Positions 36,030 to 47,000 of a stretch of 64,000 nt of DNA are shown here, piece after piece; position 1 is the stretch's first letter, and every line of letters begins with the position of its first letter. The stretch comes from Viola odorata (lineage: Eukaryota > Streptophyta > Magnoliopsida > Malpighiales > Violaceae). Position numbers and translations under genes: made by a program. The stretch spans positions 46,417,002 to 46,481,001 of the forward strand of contig OY829542.1 of the NCBI GenBank assembly GCA_963691705.1, in the 5' to 3' direction. Under the pieces are notes generated by a model, which was not told the DNA's origin, ran no database searches, and was given only the letters and a program-made list of their open reading frames with translations.

Positions 36030-37020
36030 ACCACAATTAGACCTGTCAATCCGGGTCTGAGGGTCGGACCCGACAGACCCGGAAAAAATCGGGTTGGGAC
36101 TGGTCCCGACCCGGGAAAAATACGGGACCAATGGTCCGAATTTTTTTATTTTTTTTAAATTCAATTTAATCCATCACAGATTCAGAATCAAATACCCAGC
36201 AAATTGAACAAATACCCAAAAAATTGAACAAATATCCAGCAATCCATCAGAAGCTAAAACCCAAACACAAAATCAACACAGCAATCCAAATTGAATCTCA
36301 TCACCACAAGAAAAGAAAAACCTCCTGAATCTTTTTAGACCAAATTGAACAAATACCCAGAAAATTGAACAAATACCCAGCAATCCATCAGAAGTTAAAA
36401 CCCAAACACAAAATCAACACAGCAATCCAAATTGAATCTCATCACCACAAGAAAATAAAAACCTCCTGAATATTTTTAGACCAAATTGAACAAATACCTT
36501 GCCGACAGGGGAAGGCTTTTGGCTAACGTTGGTTAGAGGAAGAAGACGCGGCGCTGGAGACCCGGTCGGGAGGAGAGGAGCAGCAGTGATGGTGGCGTGG
36601 AGTAGTCGGTGGTGGCTTGGAGCAGCAGCGATGGCGGCGTGGAGCAGTCGGGAGGAGAGGAGCAGCGGCGATGCGGTGGCGTGGAGCAGCAGTGGCGATG
36701 CAGCACCGGTGGTGGCGTGGAGCAGCAGCGATGGCGATAGTGGCGCCGGTGGTGGCGTGGAGCAGCAGCAATGGTGGCGTGAAGCAGTTGGGAAGATAGG
36801 GAGAGGAGATGAAGAGAAGGAGAAGGACGCGTAATGTTTAGAAAACCTTAGGTTTTTCTTTATATTCACGGGTCTCGGGACAGACCCGAGACCCGACGGG
36901 TCTGGCCTGGATAGACCCGGAATTTGGTCTGGCCCGGACCAGACCTGGCCCGACTAAAAAACTTTGGTCCCGGGCCGGGTCCACGGATCCCCGAGTCTAA
37001 TTGACAGGTCTAACCACAAT
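36030..37020. mobile_element. Non-autonomous hAT element with exact 8-bp TSD
   Basis: The element spans 36038-37012 and is flanked by ACCACAAT on both sides (36030-36037 and 37013-37020). The ends are inverted repeats starting TAGACCTGTCAAT, followed by a subterminal zone rich in ACCCG/CGGGT. Inside are a direct duplication of about 141 bp (core CCAGCAATCCATCAG at about 36235 and 36376) and a GC-rich run of GGTGGCGTGGAGCAGCAG units (about 36585-36790). Open frames on both strands in that run are repeat-driven. No transposase is encoded. Confidence 0.88.
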
Positions 37021-37375
37021 TACTCATCACATTTCTTTTTTTTTACTCTAATGCTACTTCAAGCATTATTAGTCTTCGTGTAATAGAAATATTTAATTAA
37101 AATTAATTAAATAAATCAAATAATTGAAAAAAGGGTGAAAAATACTTGATGAGTTGCAAAAACAGAAACCTCAAACACTTGCAAAATTGGACTAACATAC
37201 CTAAATTATTCTCTCTTGGACCGGCCCAAACCTTGGGCTCATTTTATAGACCCAAACTCAGCCTATACATTACAATTGCATAACTTTAGAGTACGCAGCA
37301 ATTCAGCATCACCACCAGCCCTCCACTAATAACTTCTTCAGTTCCCAGAAAAAAAATCAGAAAGAACGAAATTTG
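37021..37375. promoter_or_regulatory. Upstream region and 5' UTR of the GTE1-like gene
   Basis: AT-rich upstream DNA begins right after the hAT element, so the transposon lies about 360 bp from the start codon. No clear TATA box stands out. Confidence 0.4.
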
Positions 37376-40300
37376 ATGACTTCTGCTCATGCGACTGCAA
37401 ATCCGTACGTTAACCAGTGATGGGTTTTGCTTCTTTCATTAATCTAATTTTGTTACTACCCTTACGAAATTGCTATTCTTGTTGGACGCTTCAGTTTTTT
37501 GGTTGTAGAGTTGCTGAAACTTTATATGCACCCGTGGTGTATCCTTCGCTGATGTTTTTACTATGGAGGAAAAAGTTTTGTTTTTGTTTTGTTGGTTTCC
37601 TTCTTCCCAGAGAAAGTAGCTTTAATATATTTTGGGTTAGAACCATTTCCATTCATGGAAGTGAAATAGTGCATTCTAGCTGTTTGTTTGTTTCTATTTT
37701 TGGGTCTATGGACTCAGGGTTACATGGGTTTTTTTTAAAGAAATTTAGCTTGACGCTTTGTATATTTGTTTCATTTTCTTATGAAATTTAGCTCTTTGCT
37801 TTTGTTTTGATTCGTGGGAATGGGATATTTCAGGGCATCTTATTGTTTGTGTACTTTGGTTGTTCTCTTTTTGTAAACAGATGCAACCCATGATGGAGTC
37901 GAATCTAGGCATCAGAGCTGAGGGACTGGGACCAGGGCATGGCAAAAGATATCCTTCGGAACTGGAGACGTATACCTGCAGCATAGATGAGATTTCCTCA
38001 AAAGTTAATGAGGTGAGGTTTTCAATGGTTGCTTAACATAACATCTAATTGCGGTTATTTTTTGGGAGTCAGATCAATGGATTTTGGAATGTTGATTAAT
38101 GCTGTAATATTTTCTCATGTCCTGCTTTAATTTTACTCGAGAGATGAAGAAAAGAATATGCTTTTTATCTGATCTTATTGTAATTTTTCAACAATGCATG
38201 CCTGTATTTTGTTGGCTAAACTATTCCGTTTGGTTTGCCACTGGATGCTGGGTGAGGCAAGTCAATGCAACTTGTGATATTTGTGATCATGAGAAGTTCG
38301 ATATTTTTGTTTCCTTCTCCCCAGATTGATGCAGCTTGAGTGGCTAATTTAATTGCATTATAGTTTTCTGCTGAAGTCCCTCTTTTGCATTCAGCTTGAG
38401 CAAAAAGTTGTTGAAGTTGAGCAATTCTACACCACTGCTGGCAATGGGGAATCAAACACGGCTTGTGGTCCAAAATTGAAGGACAAAGTCAATGACAAAC
38501 GTTCGGTGTTGATTAAGAGACCATATTTAGCACCATCGCAGGTTGCTGCTGAAAAGAGAATGCAGGAGCTTATGCACAAGTTTTCAAAAGAATTTCAGCA
38601 GGCAAGCATCTATGCTAAGTAACTGTCCATGCAGACTTTGGTTTTGTAATAGCTACAACTAATTAGATATTGTGATTTATTATGAATCAGCTTGGAATTT
38701 TGCATTCAAACATTAAATTTCTAGATGATCGCCAAATTTGCTGCCCTAGACCAATTAATATCATATATTTTCTTTTGTTGAATCTGTGCATTCAATGGAT
38801 TGATGATTGCCTCATATTTCCTAGCAACTAGATTGAGATCATATGTACCAGAAGAGAGCTTTACAATTAAGTATTCATAAAATATCACGGCCCTGTTCAT
38901 GCAGTTCCAAGTTTTCTGGCCTGGGAACTAACTGTTTCATGGAAGACAAATTGGCATTAAAATTAGTAGTACTTAAGGTAATTAAATCCCCTGCTTCCCT
39001 CCTATTGGCTGGGGATTTGATTGGGAAGCTATGATCTTGCGTGAAAATAATTTGATATACACGTGATAACATATATAGATATCTGCTGCTAAAAGACCTG
39101 TTGAGTAGTAGTTTTTCGTTGACATCTCAATTGGTTGATTTATTCAGTATTGTTCCAGCGACACCCCACCATAAAGGCAAAAAGGGGGGAAATTGGTTGG
39201 ATTTTGATGGAATCATGATCATGCTTTGATACATGATGCAAATTACTTTTGACGCATGTAACTCATTATTTATTGTTACTTTTGTCAAATGGCAGTTGAC
39301 AGAGCACAAGTGGGCGTGGCCTTTTTTGGAACCGGTAGACGTTGGAGGTCTTGGTTTGCATGACTATTATAAGGTATGCTAAAATCCTCATTACAGGTTT
39401 GTACTTGTGTGTTTGTGCATTCATACGTTGCTTCTATAGTTGATGTTTATCGTTGCTTCTATGTAATCTGCAGCCTCTTGTTCATTGTCAATCCTCTTTT
39501 ATCTTTGTATCTCTTTAGGGCAATTACATATATTGATGTGTAAATGGTTGTGCATACAGGTTATTGAAAAGCCAATGGACTTTGGTACCATAAAAAAGAA
39601 AATGGAGGCTAAGGATGGCACCGGGTACAAGAATGTCCGGGATATATATGCTGATGTCAGGCTGGTCTTTAAAAATGCTATGAAATATAACGATGAAAAA
39701 GATGATGTCTATGTAATGGCCAAATCATTGTTGGAAAAATTTCAAGAAAGATGGTTGCATCTTTTGCCCCAAGTTGCTGAGGAGGTGAATGTTACCCAAG
39801 TCTGAGCACCTTTTTCCTTTCAGTATTTTCATGGCTTCACTGCTAGTGCTGGACCTCTTTTTACATTTGTAAGAAGTAAAGGCTGCCTCGTATTGAGTAG
39901 TCTCCTCCTTTTATTCTCTTCAAACAATGAGTAGCTCGATTCTTTGCAACATTATTAGCTGGCTTGCTGTTTACTTTTTGTTGAATAGATGCTTTGAATT
40001 GTTTGGTGAATTCTACGGTTAAAAAAAATGCAGGAAAAAAGGCGAGAAAAGGAGGAGGCAGCAACTCAGTTGGATATTAAACTAGCTGAAGAGGCTACTT
40101 ATGCAGACATGGCTAGAGATTTGAGCAGTGAGGTATGCGAAATGTTTAAAGCCTTTTCCCCAAACTGAAGTTAAAAGGGAATCAATTTCCATGAAGTGTT
40201 TCCAACTTTTTGCACAAATACCTAGCCTAACTTCTGAATTTTGTTGCTAATAGATGGTTTCAACCTTTTAGATCCGGAATTATTTGGCAGGGTCATCAAT

Positions 40301-41123
40301 TCCTCTTATTTGTTTTCAGCTTTATGAGGTTGACTTGCATCTGGAGAAACTTAGAGAAATGGTGGTTGAAAACTGCAGGTCTTGTTCATGAGCTCATCTT
40401 TCTATTTGGCTAATTTTACCAATATATGATCTTGGTTTCCTTATTTAAAATACTCGTGGGATTTCTTTTTCTTTGATCTGAGATTACGGGGTTGAAGCGA
40501 TGAAGAAACTAATCAAAGGGAACCAATCTTTAGAACTTGTTTTATTTGACTAGCTGAGTTGCAATTATTTGTCTCTCTCCTAACCAATTAATACTGACCG
40601 AAAGACGTTGTTTAGGAAGATGACTATTGCGGAGAAAAAGAAACTCGGGACAGCTCTTGCTCAATTGAATCCTGAAGATTTGAGTAGGGCGTTGGAGATT
40701 GTCGCTGAGAATAATCCAAGCTTCCAACCGACAGGTCAAGAGGTGGAGTTAGACATGGATGTTCAGGTAATTGGCATTGTGTATGCCATGGAGCCTTAGG
40801 CTTTTTCCTTCTTCTTTTTCACTTTGTTTAGTATTAATATTCTCTTCATTCCACAGACTGAGATGACACTGTGGAGGTTAAAGGTTTTTGTGCAAGATAC
40901 TTTAAGAGTCATGAGCAAAAACTCTGGGTGCGCGGATGGCGACAACAGTGACAAAAACAAGAAAACTACGAGCACATCCGCCGCCAAAACGGCCCTCGCC
41001 ACCACCACCAACAACAAAATCACTTCCAAACGAAGGAGAGAAACTTGTGATGGTGGTGCGAAGGCACCTGCGAAGAGGACGAGGAAGATGCCTCCTAATT
41101 CACGACCTACTGACGCAGGATGA
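37376..41123 (+). CDS. GTE1: Bromodomain transcription factor, GTE1/GTE6-like
   Basis: This is a plant BET-type nuclear protein that reads acetylated histones and regulates transcription. Coding exons: 37376-37408, 37881-38012, 38395-38601, 39296-39373, 39560-39784, 40034-40132, 40320-40378, 40616-40766 and 40857-41123, giving 416 residues in frame. A short coiled coil (LEQKVVEVEQFY) comes first. The bromodomain spans about residues 115-225 (HKWAWPF, GLGLHDYY, VIEKPMDFGTIK, AMKYNDEKDDV). A charged helix and the NET domain (TIAEKKKLGTALAQLNPEDL, about 279-325) follow, then a Lys/Arg-rich nuclear tail. The third intron uses a GC donor (CAG/GCAAGC). The first exon is the least sure part; an alternative start is ATG 37881. 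Length is close to the roughly 370-390 residues of Arabidopsis GTE1 and GTE6, and I cannot separate the two. Confidence 0.85.
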
Positions 41124-42245
41124 AACTTTGTTTTGCATTCTCCTCCTGACAGATCCTGGAAATTTTATGAAGTGTGTTATGGTCAGCCTCACTGAGCCAA
41201 CACTTCAGTCTTCATTAGATGTCTGTTATAAGTTATAACTAGTCTCGGTTTCAAAAGTCTCCTGGAGATTTTCATTTTGTTCATTTTGATTTATTTATAT
41301 TCCTGTTTTTTTATGAACTTAACGAATACGTGTACAGAAATATTTAAATAGCCTAAAAATGATAAATCAAATTTATATATAGATTATTACGAAAAGCATA
41401 TTCTACTGGGCAGGCTTGATGATCTTTATTCTCTAGTTCTTTAGAGTTTGCATCAGCGAAAATAATCTTCGAGGATACACGTTTATCATCTTTTTCATCG
41501 GCGAAAATCATCTTCGAGGATACCTGAGGAAAAGAATTTCTGCTGATAACTCTCACGAAATAGATAGATTAACATAAGAATAATGTTAAAGATACTGACG
41601 GACGAACAATATTCTTATTCGTTGAGAATTAGTTCACTGACAACAATGTAGCTTTACTGACGTTGAACTGTGCAAAGATTGTAAGAGATCTGAGATTAAA
41701 AACTATAAAGCAGATAAAACAGAATGTAGACAGTAGTATTACAACTCCACACAGATGAGAGAGATCTTGCATCTTCAATTGTGCTTCCATCCATCAGCAA
41801 GGAATTGAGAAAGTGACTGTCGATAAATGGAATGGTCTTCCGAAACTAATTCTTGGAAGCGGCTTGGAATCAAATAATCACTGAATCATGAATCCGAAAC
41901 CAGGGACTGAGGTCAACCTCCGGTCTCCACAAGCAAGAATGATCTTCCCCAAGTTCCAGATGAGGAACCAACAGGGTCTTCAAAAAGTTAGCACAATAAA
42001 ACCCCGATGATCACTTGAAGGAGGGACCGAAAGCATGCAAGGGTCCTGTTGAATTGGACATTTCAAAATGAACAAAAACAGCCAGGCTACCAAGCTTGAA
42101 ATGAAAATTCAAACAGTTCAACAAATGTGGACAAATTAACCAAAGTAGTAATCTATAGAACACAGCTTAACTGAGTGGAAGACAGGAAATCATTGAATAA
42201 TATCCAAAGACAAAACTATAAAGTTTTCCTTTACCTTCTCGTCAA
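41124..42245. other. Gap between convergent genes
   Basis: It holds the 3' UTRs of the two flanking genes and about 800 bp of unassigned DNA. A near-repeat GCGAAAATAATCTTCGAGGA / GCGAAAATCATCTTCGAGGA lies at about 41455 and 41502. No gene seen. Confidence 0.5.
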
Positions 42246-43022
42246 TCAGATGCCGCCGTTGCTGTTGCCATTTCTCCAAAACGGCAGCAGAGGGAATTGT
42301 GAAACCAATGACTCCATGACCCTTGTAGTAACTGCTTTGTTTGATGCCAAGACTCCCTTCGCATCTAATAGCGTATCAGGATCTCGCCAGAACTTGATGA
42401 TGTGAAGACTCTCTTCTACTGTAGATCTCTGGACGACAATTCTTGAACAAAATCCCTTCTCTCTCATTTGAAGGCATATCTCTTTAGGATCATTTTCCAT
42501 GAGAGCAACCATGTATAACCAGCCCTTATCCGACAATAACCTATCAGCAACAGGCAATATCCTATCAATTACACTCCGGCCATTCTCCCCACCAGCCCAA
42601 GCAGATGCAATTCCTTCACAACCCACTTCATATTCTGGAGTGGGCACGTAAGGTGGGTTGACAACCATGACATCAACCATCCCCACTAAGCGCTTTTCGA
42701 GCCCAGATGCAATGTCAGTGGATATGAGTTCAGCATCCACAGCGTGAGCATCCAGCGTTTGGCGTGTGACTCTGAGTGCGTGAGGATTGATGTCGGTGGC
42801 TACGTAATAGACTGCCGGTAAGTCTTCTCGGAGAATTAGAGCTAGAGAAGTCAAAACATAACCACTCCCACACCCCACCTCCATGCATAACCTAGGATGG
42901 TGCTCTAATAAGTGATTCCTATCGGCTAGAAGCGCATCGACTAGCGCAAACGAATCATCACACGGCTCATAAACCTCCGGGTGGGAGCTGACGAGACGGA
43001 TTTGAGCTGTTTTTGGGGACAT
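42246..43022 (-). CDS. N6AMT1: N6AMT1/HemK2-type Gln methyltransferase
   Basis: The 258-residue protein belongs to the HemK2/N6AMT1 family. Its eukaryotic members methylate the Gln of the GGQ motif in release factor eRF1, together with the small partner TRM112, and have also been proposed to act on other substrates. The SAM-binding loop EVGCGSGYV lies at residues 48-56, and the catalytic NPPY at 122-125 follows VDVMVV. The N-terminal PEVYEPCDDSF is the family signature. The start at ATG 43022 (MSPKTAQIRL) is chosen because the longer frame would need a GTG. The coding part is one exon. The C-terminal 40 residues past the conserved FWRDPD look variable. It lies tail to tail with the GTE1-like gene. 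Confidence 0.9.
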   Translation of the reverse strand: MSPKTAQIRLVSSHPEVYEPCDDSFALVDALLADRNHLLEHHPRLCMEVGCGSGYVLTSLALILREDLPAVYYVATDINPHALRVTRQTLDAHAVDAELISTDIASGLEKRLVGMVDVMVVNPPYVPTPEYEVGCEGIASAWAGGENGRSVIDRILPVADRLLSDKGWLYMVALMENDPKEICLQMREKGFCSRIVVQRSTVEESLHIIKFWRDPDTLLDAKGVLASNKAVTTRVMESLVSQFPLLPFWRNGNSNGGI

Positions 43023-43727
43023 CTTGAATGTTGACACATTAGAGAATCAAAAGGTTAAATCAATAGCTGGTGATGAAAGCATTTCCGACCTATTGAACTC
43101 AATTTTGTTTGACAGTTGAATAACGCAAAGAGAGTAAAAATGGGGATTGGGATTGATTACCTGTATTGTCCTTTCCTCCAAGCTCCGTCCAGGTTATTGA
43201 TGGGTTTAACTTGATTTGATTTCGAAGGAGAGGAGAGAGAGAGGAGGAGATGCTCGTACAAAAAGAGAACAACTCCAGTAGAGCAACAAGACTGCGGAGA
43301 ATCGAATAAAATTTTGGGTGTAGGGGCGTAACCGGCAATTAAAGAAAAAAAGCTACCTGTGGTAAAATGAATCACTGGCCCTACTGTGGCAAAATGGTCC
43401 TGCAGTCAAATCTAAGCTTGTTGAAGGTCACAGGTTCGAGGGAGGGCTGGTACTGTAGAGGTGGATGTGGGGACTTTAAATCGTGATGATTATATTGTTG
43501 TAGGTCATTTAAAATCTCCAGAGGTATTCCAAAATACCTCATTTTTTACTTGGAAAAGAAAAGAAATCAAATAATTACACCATCATTCATAGAAGCATAA
43601 CTTTTAATTTTCTATAAGCTTCTTTTTTTTTCCAGAATACTCCAATCAGTACAAAGAGTAGAGGAAGCACTTATTGTTGGATGGAATGAACTAAAAGACC
43701 TAAAGAAATTGGCATTGTTGTATGGTA
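43023..43727. promoter_or_regulatory. Upstream region of the methyltransferase gene
   Basis: It holds the 5' UTR, possibly with an intron, and the promoter of the minus-strand methyltransferase, then plain AT-rich DNA. No other gene seen. Confidence 0.4.
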
Positions 43728-43987
43728 CTCCCTCTGGTACGTTTTAAATGACGTTTTATCATTTGCTTTTACTGTTCCGGAACGTATCTTAAGGCGGCCG
43801 GAACAATCACTATTTGAGACAATTTTGCCCCGAATTTTTTCTCGGAAGTACGTTAAGAATTAACGTACGTTCGAAAAAAAATACGAATTTTTTTGGGGTC
43901 AAATAGTGAGTCATCCGGCTTGCTTAATATGCATTCTCTACTGAATATTGGGATGCGAGGAAGTCATTTAATTCGTGCCAGAGGGAG
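43728..43987. mobile_element. Stowaway-type MITE (TA target duplication)
   Basis: The ends CTCCCTCTGGTACG (43728) and CGTGCCAGAGGGAG (ending 43987) are inverted repeats of the Stowaway type, flanked by TA at 43726-43727 and 43988-43989. The centre is also self-complementary around ACGTTAAGAATTAACGT. The element is 260 bp and lies 62 bp from the callose synthase stop codon, so it is probably inside that gene's 3' UTR. Confidence 0.85.
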
Positions 43988-44049
43988 TATTATGTATGGT
44001 GGTGTGTCCTATATAAAGCATTGTCTGTATTGACAAAAACAATATATGC

Positions 44050-47000
44050 TCATTTCACTTTCTTTCCACCAGCTAGAATACGTTGGATTTGAAGCCCTCT
44101 GCTGAACGCTTGATTGAACAACAGCCTGGTCTGGAAATCTGACACGAACGGGAACCAAGCCATTAATGCCACTGGGAAAAGGATGATCAGGCCCATCAAG
44201 TAATCGTACCCTCGCCCGAGAGCTTTCACAGAAGACCACATCTTCAAACCCTTTACCAGTGGTCTGCATGCTTGTGATATCTGGCTCAAAAACAACAACC
44301 AAACCCACACACTTGCTTAGAACATGATATCCCATCTCCCCTTCCGTTTGTTTTGGAGAATGCATATATAACTTTAAATGGAAAAAGCATTATTATCAGA
44401 GGCAACGTTTTGGAGGGTCGAAATGTTACTTACCTGTAGTAGTCCCCATCCTGTTGGCCAGAATGCTAGGATGCTCTGGAAGATATCTCCAATGGTGAGG
44501 TGGAGAGTAGTGAACAGAATAATAAGAGTGACAATGATTCCGAGAAACAGCAACAGCTTAATAATCCTGAACATTAGCTGAAAATCTGCACTAAACTTCT
44601 TTCTACCCATGGAAATAACCTGCAGTTTGAAAAATGTACACCACCTAAGAATTGTATTGCAGATCCAGGACCACAAATCAGTTCATTTTGACTGCGAATT
44701 GGATTCAAGAATTTTAACACTAACCTTTAAAATGAACACAAAAGCAACAATGACCAGCCAGGACAGACCGTAAACCTAAATTCACCAAAAGCAAACAACA
44801 GAAATTGAAATGAAATGCATAATATAACCAGTGTCTCAGGTAACTTGCTTCGCTAGTAAAGCTTTGCACTAGCATTGTCAAAATCTAAAGTAGAAGGTAG
44901 ATAATATTGTGGGTGAGTGAGTACTCACCGTAATGCTCTGCGTTCTACCAGCTGAGGTTCCCTTGGTCACCTCCAGTTGATACATAATCCCATACTGATA
45001 AAGGAAGAAACGCAGAGAGAGAACAATTTCCCAGAACCGTCCTAAAATTCCAGTGTGTTGAAGGTGCTCCTGTTCTTCTTCCCACCATGATTCCCAGCTC
45101 TTATCTGCTGGAACACCAATGCCTCCCTGGCTGCTTATCCACTTTGACCAATCCTCCCAGTCATCCACAATCTTTTGCCATTCGAATCCCGATGGATTGA
45201 AAAGGAACGGAGCAAACAACCAAGAAGCTACTAAGAACCACATTGAGATAGTGAGAAAAACATAAGCTTTACCAGGGGCTGCTTTTCCATATACTTTATA
45301 GCATATAAGTAATATCATTAGCTCAATCCCTTTCACAAAGTGACTCCTTGAGTACATCCTATAGCTCTCTGCAAATTTCTGATGTCGCACCACAAACCCA
45401 CGACCAGTAGCCAAGTATTTTGCCCCGCCATGCAGGACTGTACGCCCAAAATAATGGATCTTTGTCCCAAGGGAGAAGGTGAAGAACACGGCACAAAGCT
45501 GAAGTTGCATGACTATTAGATCACCTATTGCTGTTCTGAATCCTCTCTCCAGGCCCATCTCCATGACCATTGGCAAGGTCATCAAAAGACCCAGCTGAAC
45601 AATTGATTGTGAAGCCATGGCCCCTTTCAGTGGATCATCTCCCCTAGTCCGGGCATACTTCATTATTGAATCCTCCACTCCACTTAATGACAAGTAAAGC
45701 TTTCCATACAAGTAAACATAGACTATAAGGATAACGGCCTGCATGTTAACAAGAAAGGGCTACTGTTGATGAACTGTCAGAGCATGACAAATATCCTTAA
45801 CAAAATCCATTTATGTAAAAATTAAAAGTAAAAAAATGTTCCTAACAACATGTTTTGGCGTATGTAATGGTAACAATCTTTTCATACTTGAACAAAATCA
45901 GGCACTTGAGTCATTCTTAGTTGATCTCATCCACTCTATTACTCTTTTCTAAATTGAGTTGTGCATGGAAGAAGAATTACCATTGAGCTGACATACAATC
46001 CAATAGTTGTAAAGTAACACGAAAGCATGCGGAAGAAGTCAAAACGATGGCCTAAGCGATAGATGTCCCTACTGAGGATCTGCTCCCCATTGCCACATGC
46101 TACTTTCGCTTCAAACAATGTAATTTGGCCAAGCCCAACATCTCTACCTTTCCCAACTTGAATATACTCATGGTGAGTGATATTCCCTCTTCTTAGCATT
46201 GAGTTGAAACCTACATAGAAAATATGCACAGGGAAGTGGTGAGAATATTTTCTGCTCTGAGGAAACTAGGTGGTTCAGCACTTTCTTTATTCCTCATATG
46301 GTTGGGTGAAGTAAAGAAGATAACTATACAATCCTACCAGCAAATATGTCCTCACTCAAATTGATGCCACGAGAAGCCTTGCTGATACCACCGCGGGTTA
46401 TGTGAAATAATCTATCAAACACGTCAGGATGGCCATAATGGAACCGGATCCTAGAATCAACAAATACAATTGCAAGATACAAAGTTAGTCTCAGTATGAC
46501 ACGGGCATAAGTCATCTGAATAACTTCAAACCAACTCAAGTAATAATCACTTAAAGGTATGTGACCCCATACTGTACTGAAAGTGTACTTTTCAATTTTA
46601 TGCAAAATTCCTTAACAATTAATTTACACAGGATGGCTTTCTATGGGGAAAAGAAACCTAAACCCAACCATTGAGTCATTATAGATCCTTAAGCTGAAAA
46701 ATGTTTCTTAGGAAATAAATAGCACCTTGGAAGAGAGGGATAATTTGCATGTAAATAGCTGTGACCAAAGGAAAAAAGAAAAGAATATGTACTTCAAGGG
46801 TCTTGCTAGAACTCTCTGCCCAAGAGTCACAAAACTTGTTTCCTGATTTGACATAAACCAAGCTAAGGAAGAAACACTGCAGCAAAGGAGTACAAGAATC
46901 AGAAGAACAGTGATATAGCATCTGAGTGTATTAGGGGTTGCCTATAGTAAAAATGTTCATCTAACCTTCCTGTAAAAATATGTTCGCGAACACCTAAAAT

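Noticed and set aside
36499..36869. Ala/Gly/Trp- and His/Pro-rich open frames on both strands
   Set aside because: They are products of the GC-rich repeat core of the hAT element.
44009..44365. Longer minus-strand frame over the last callose synthase exon
   Set aside because: A different frame (used from 44280 to 44050) matches the callose synthase C-terminus and joins in phase.
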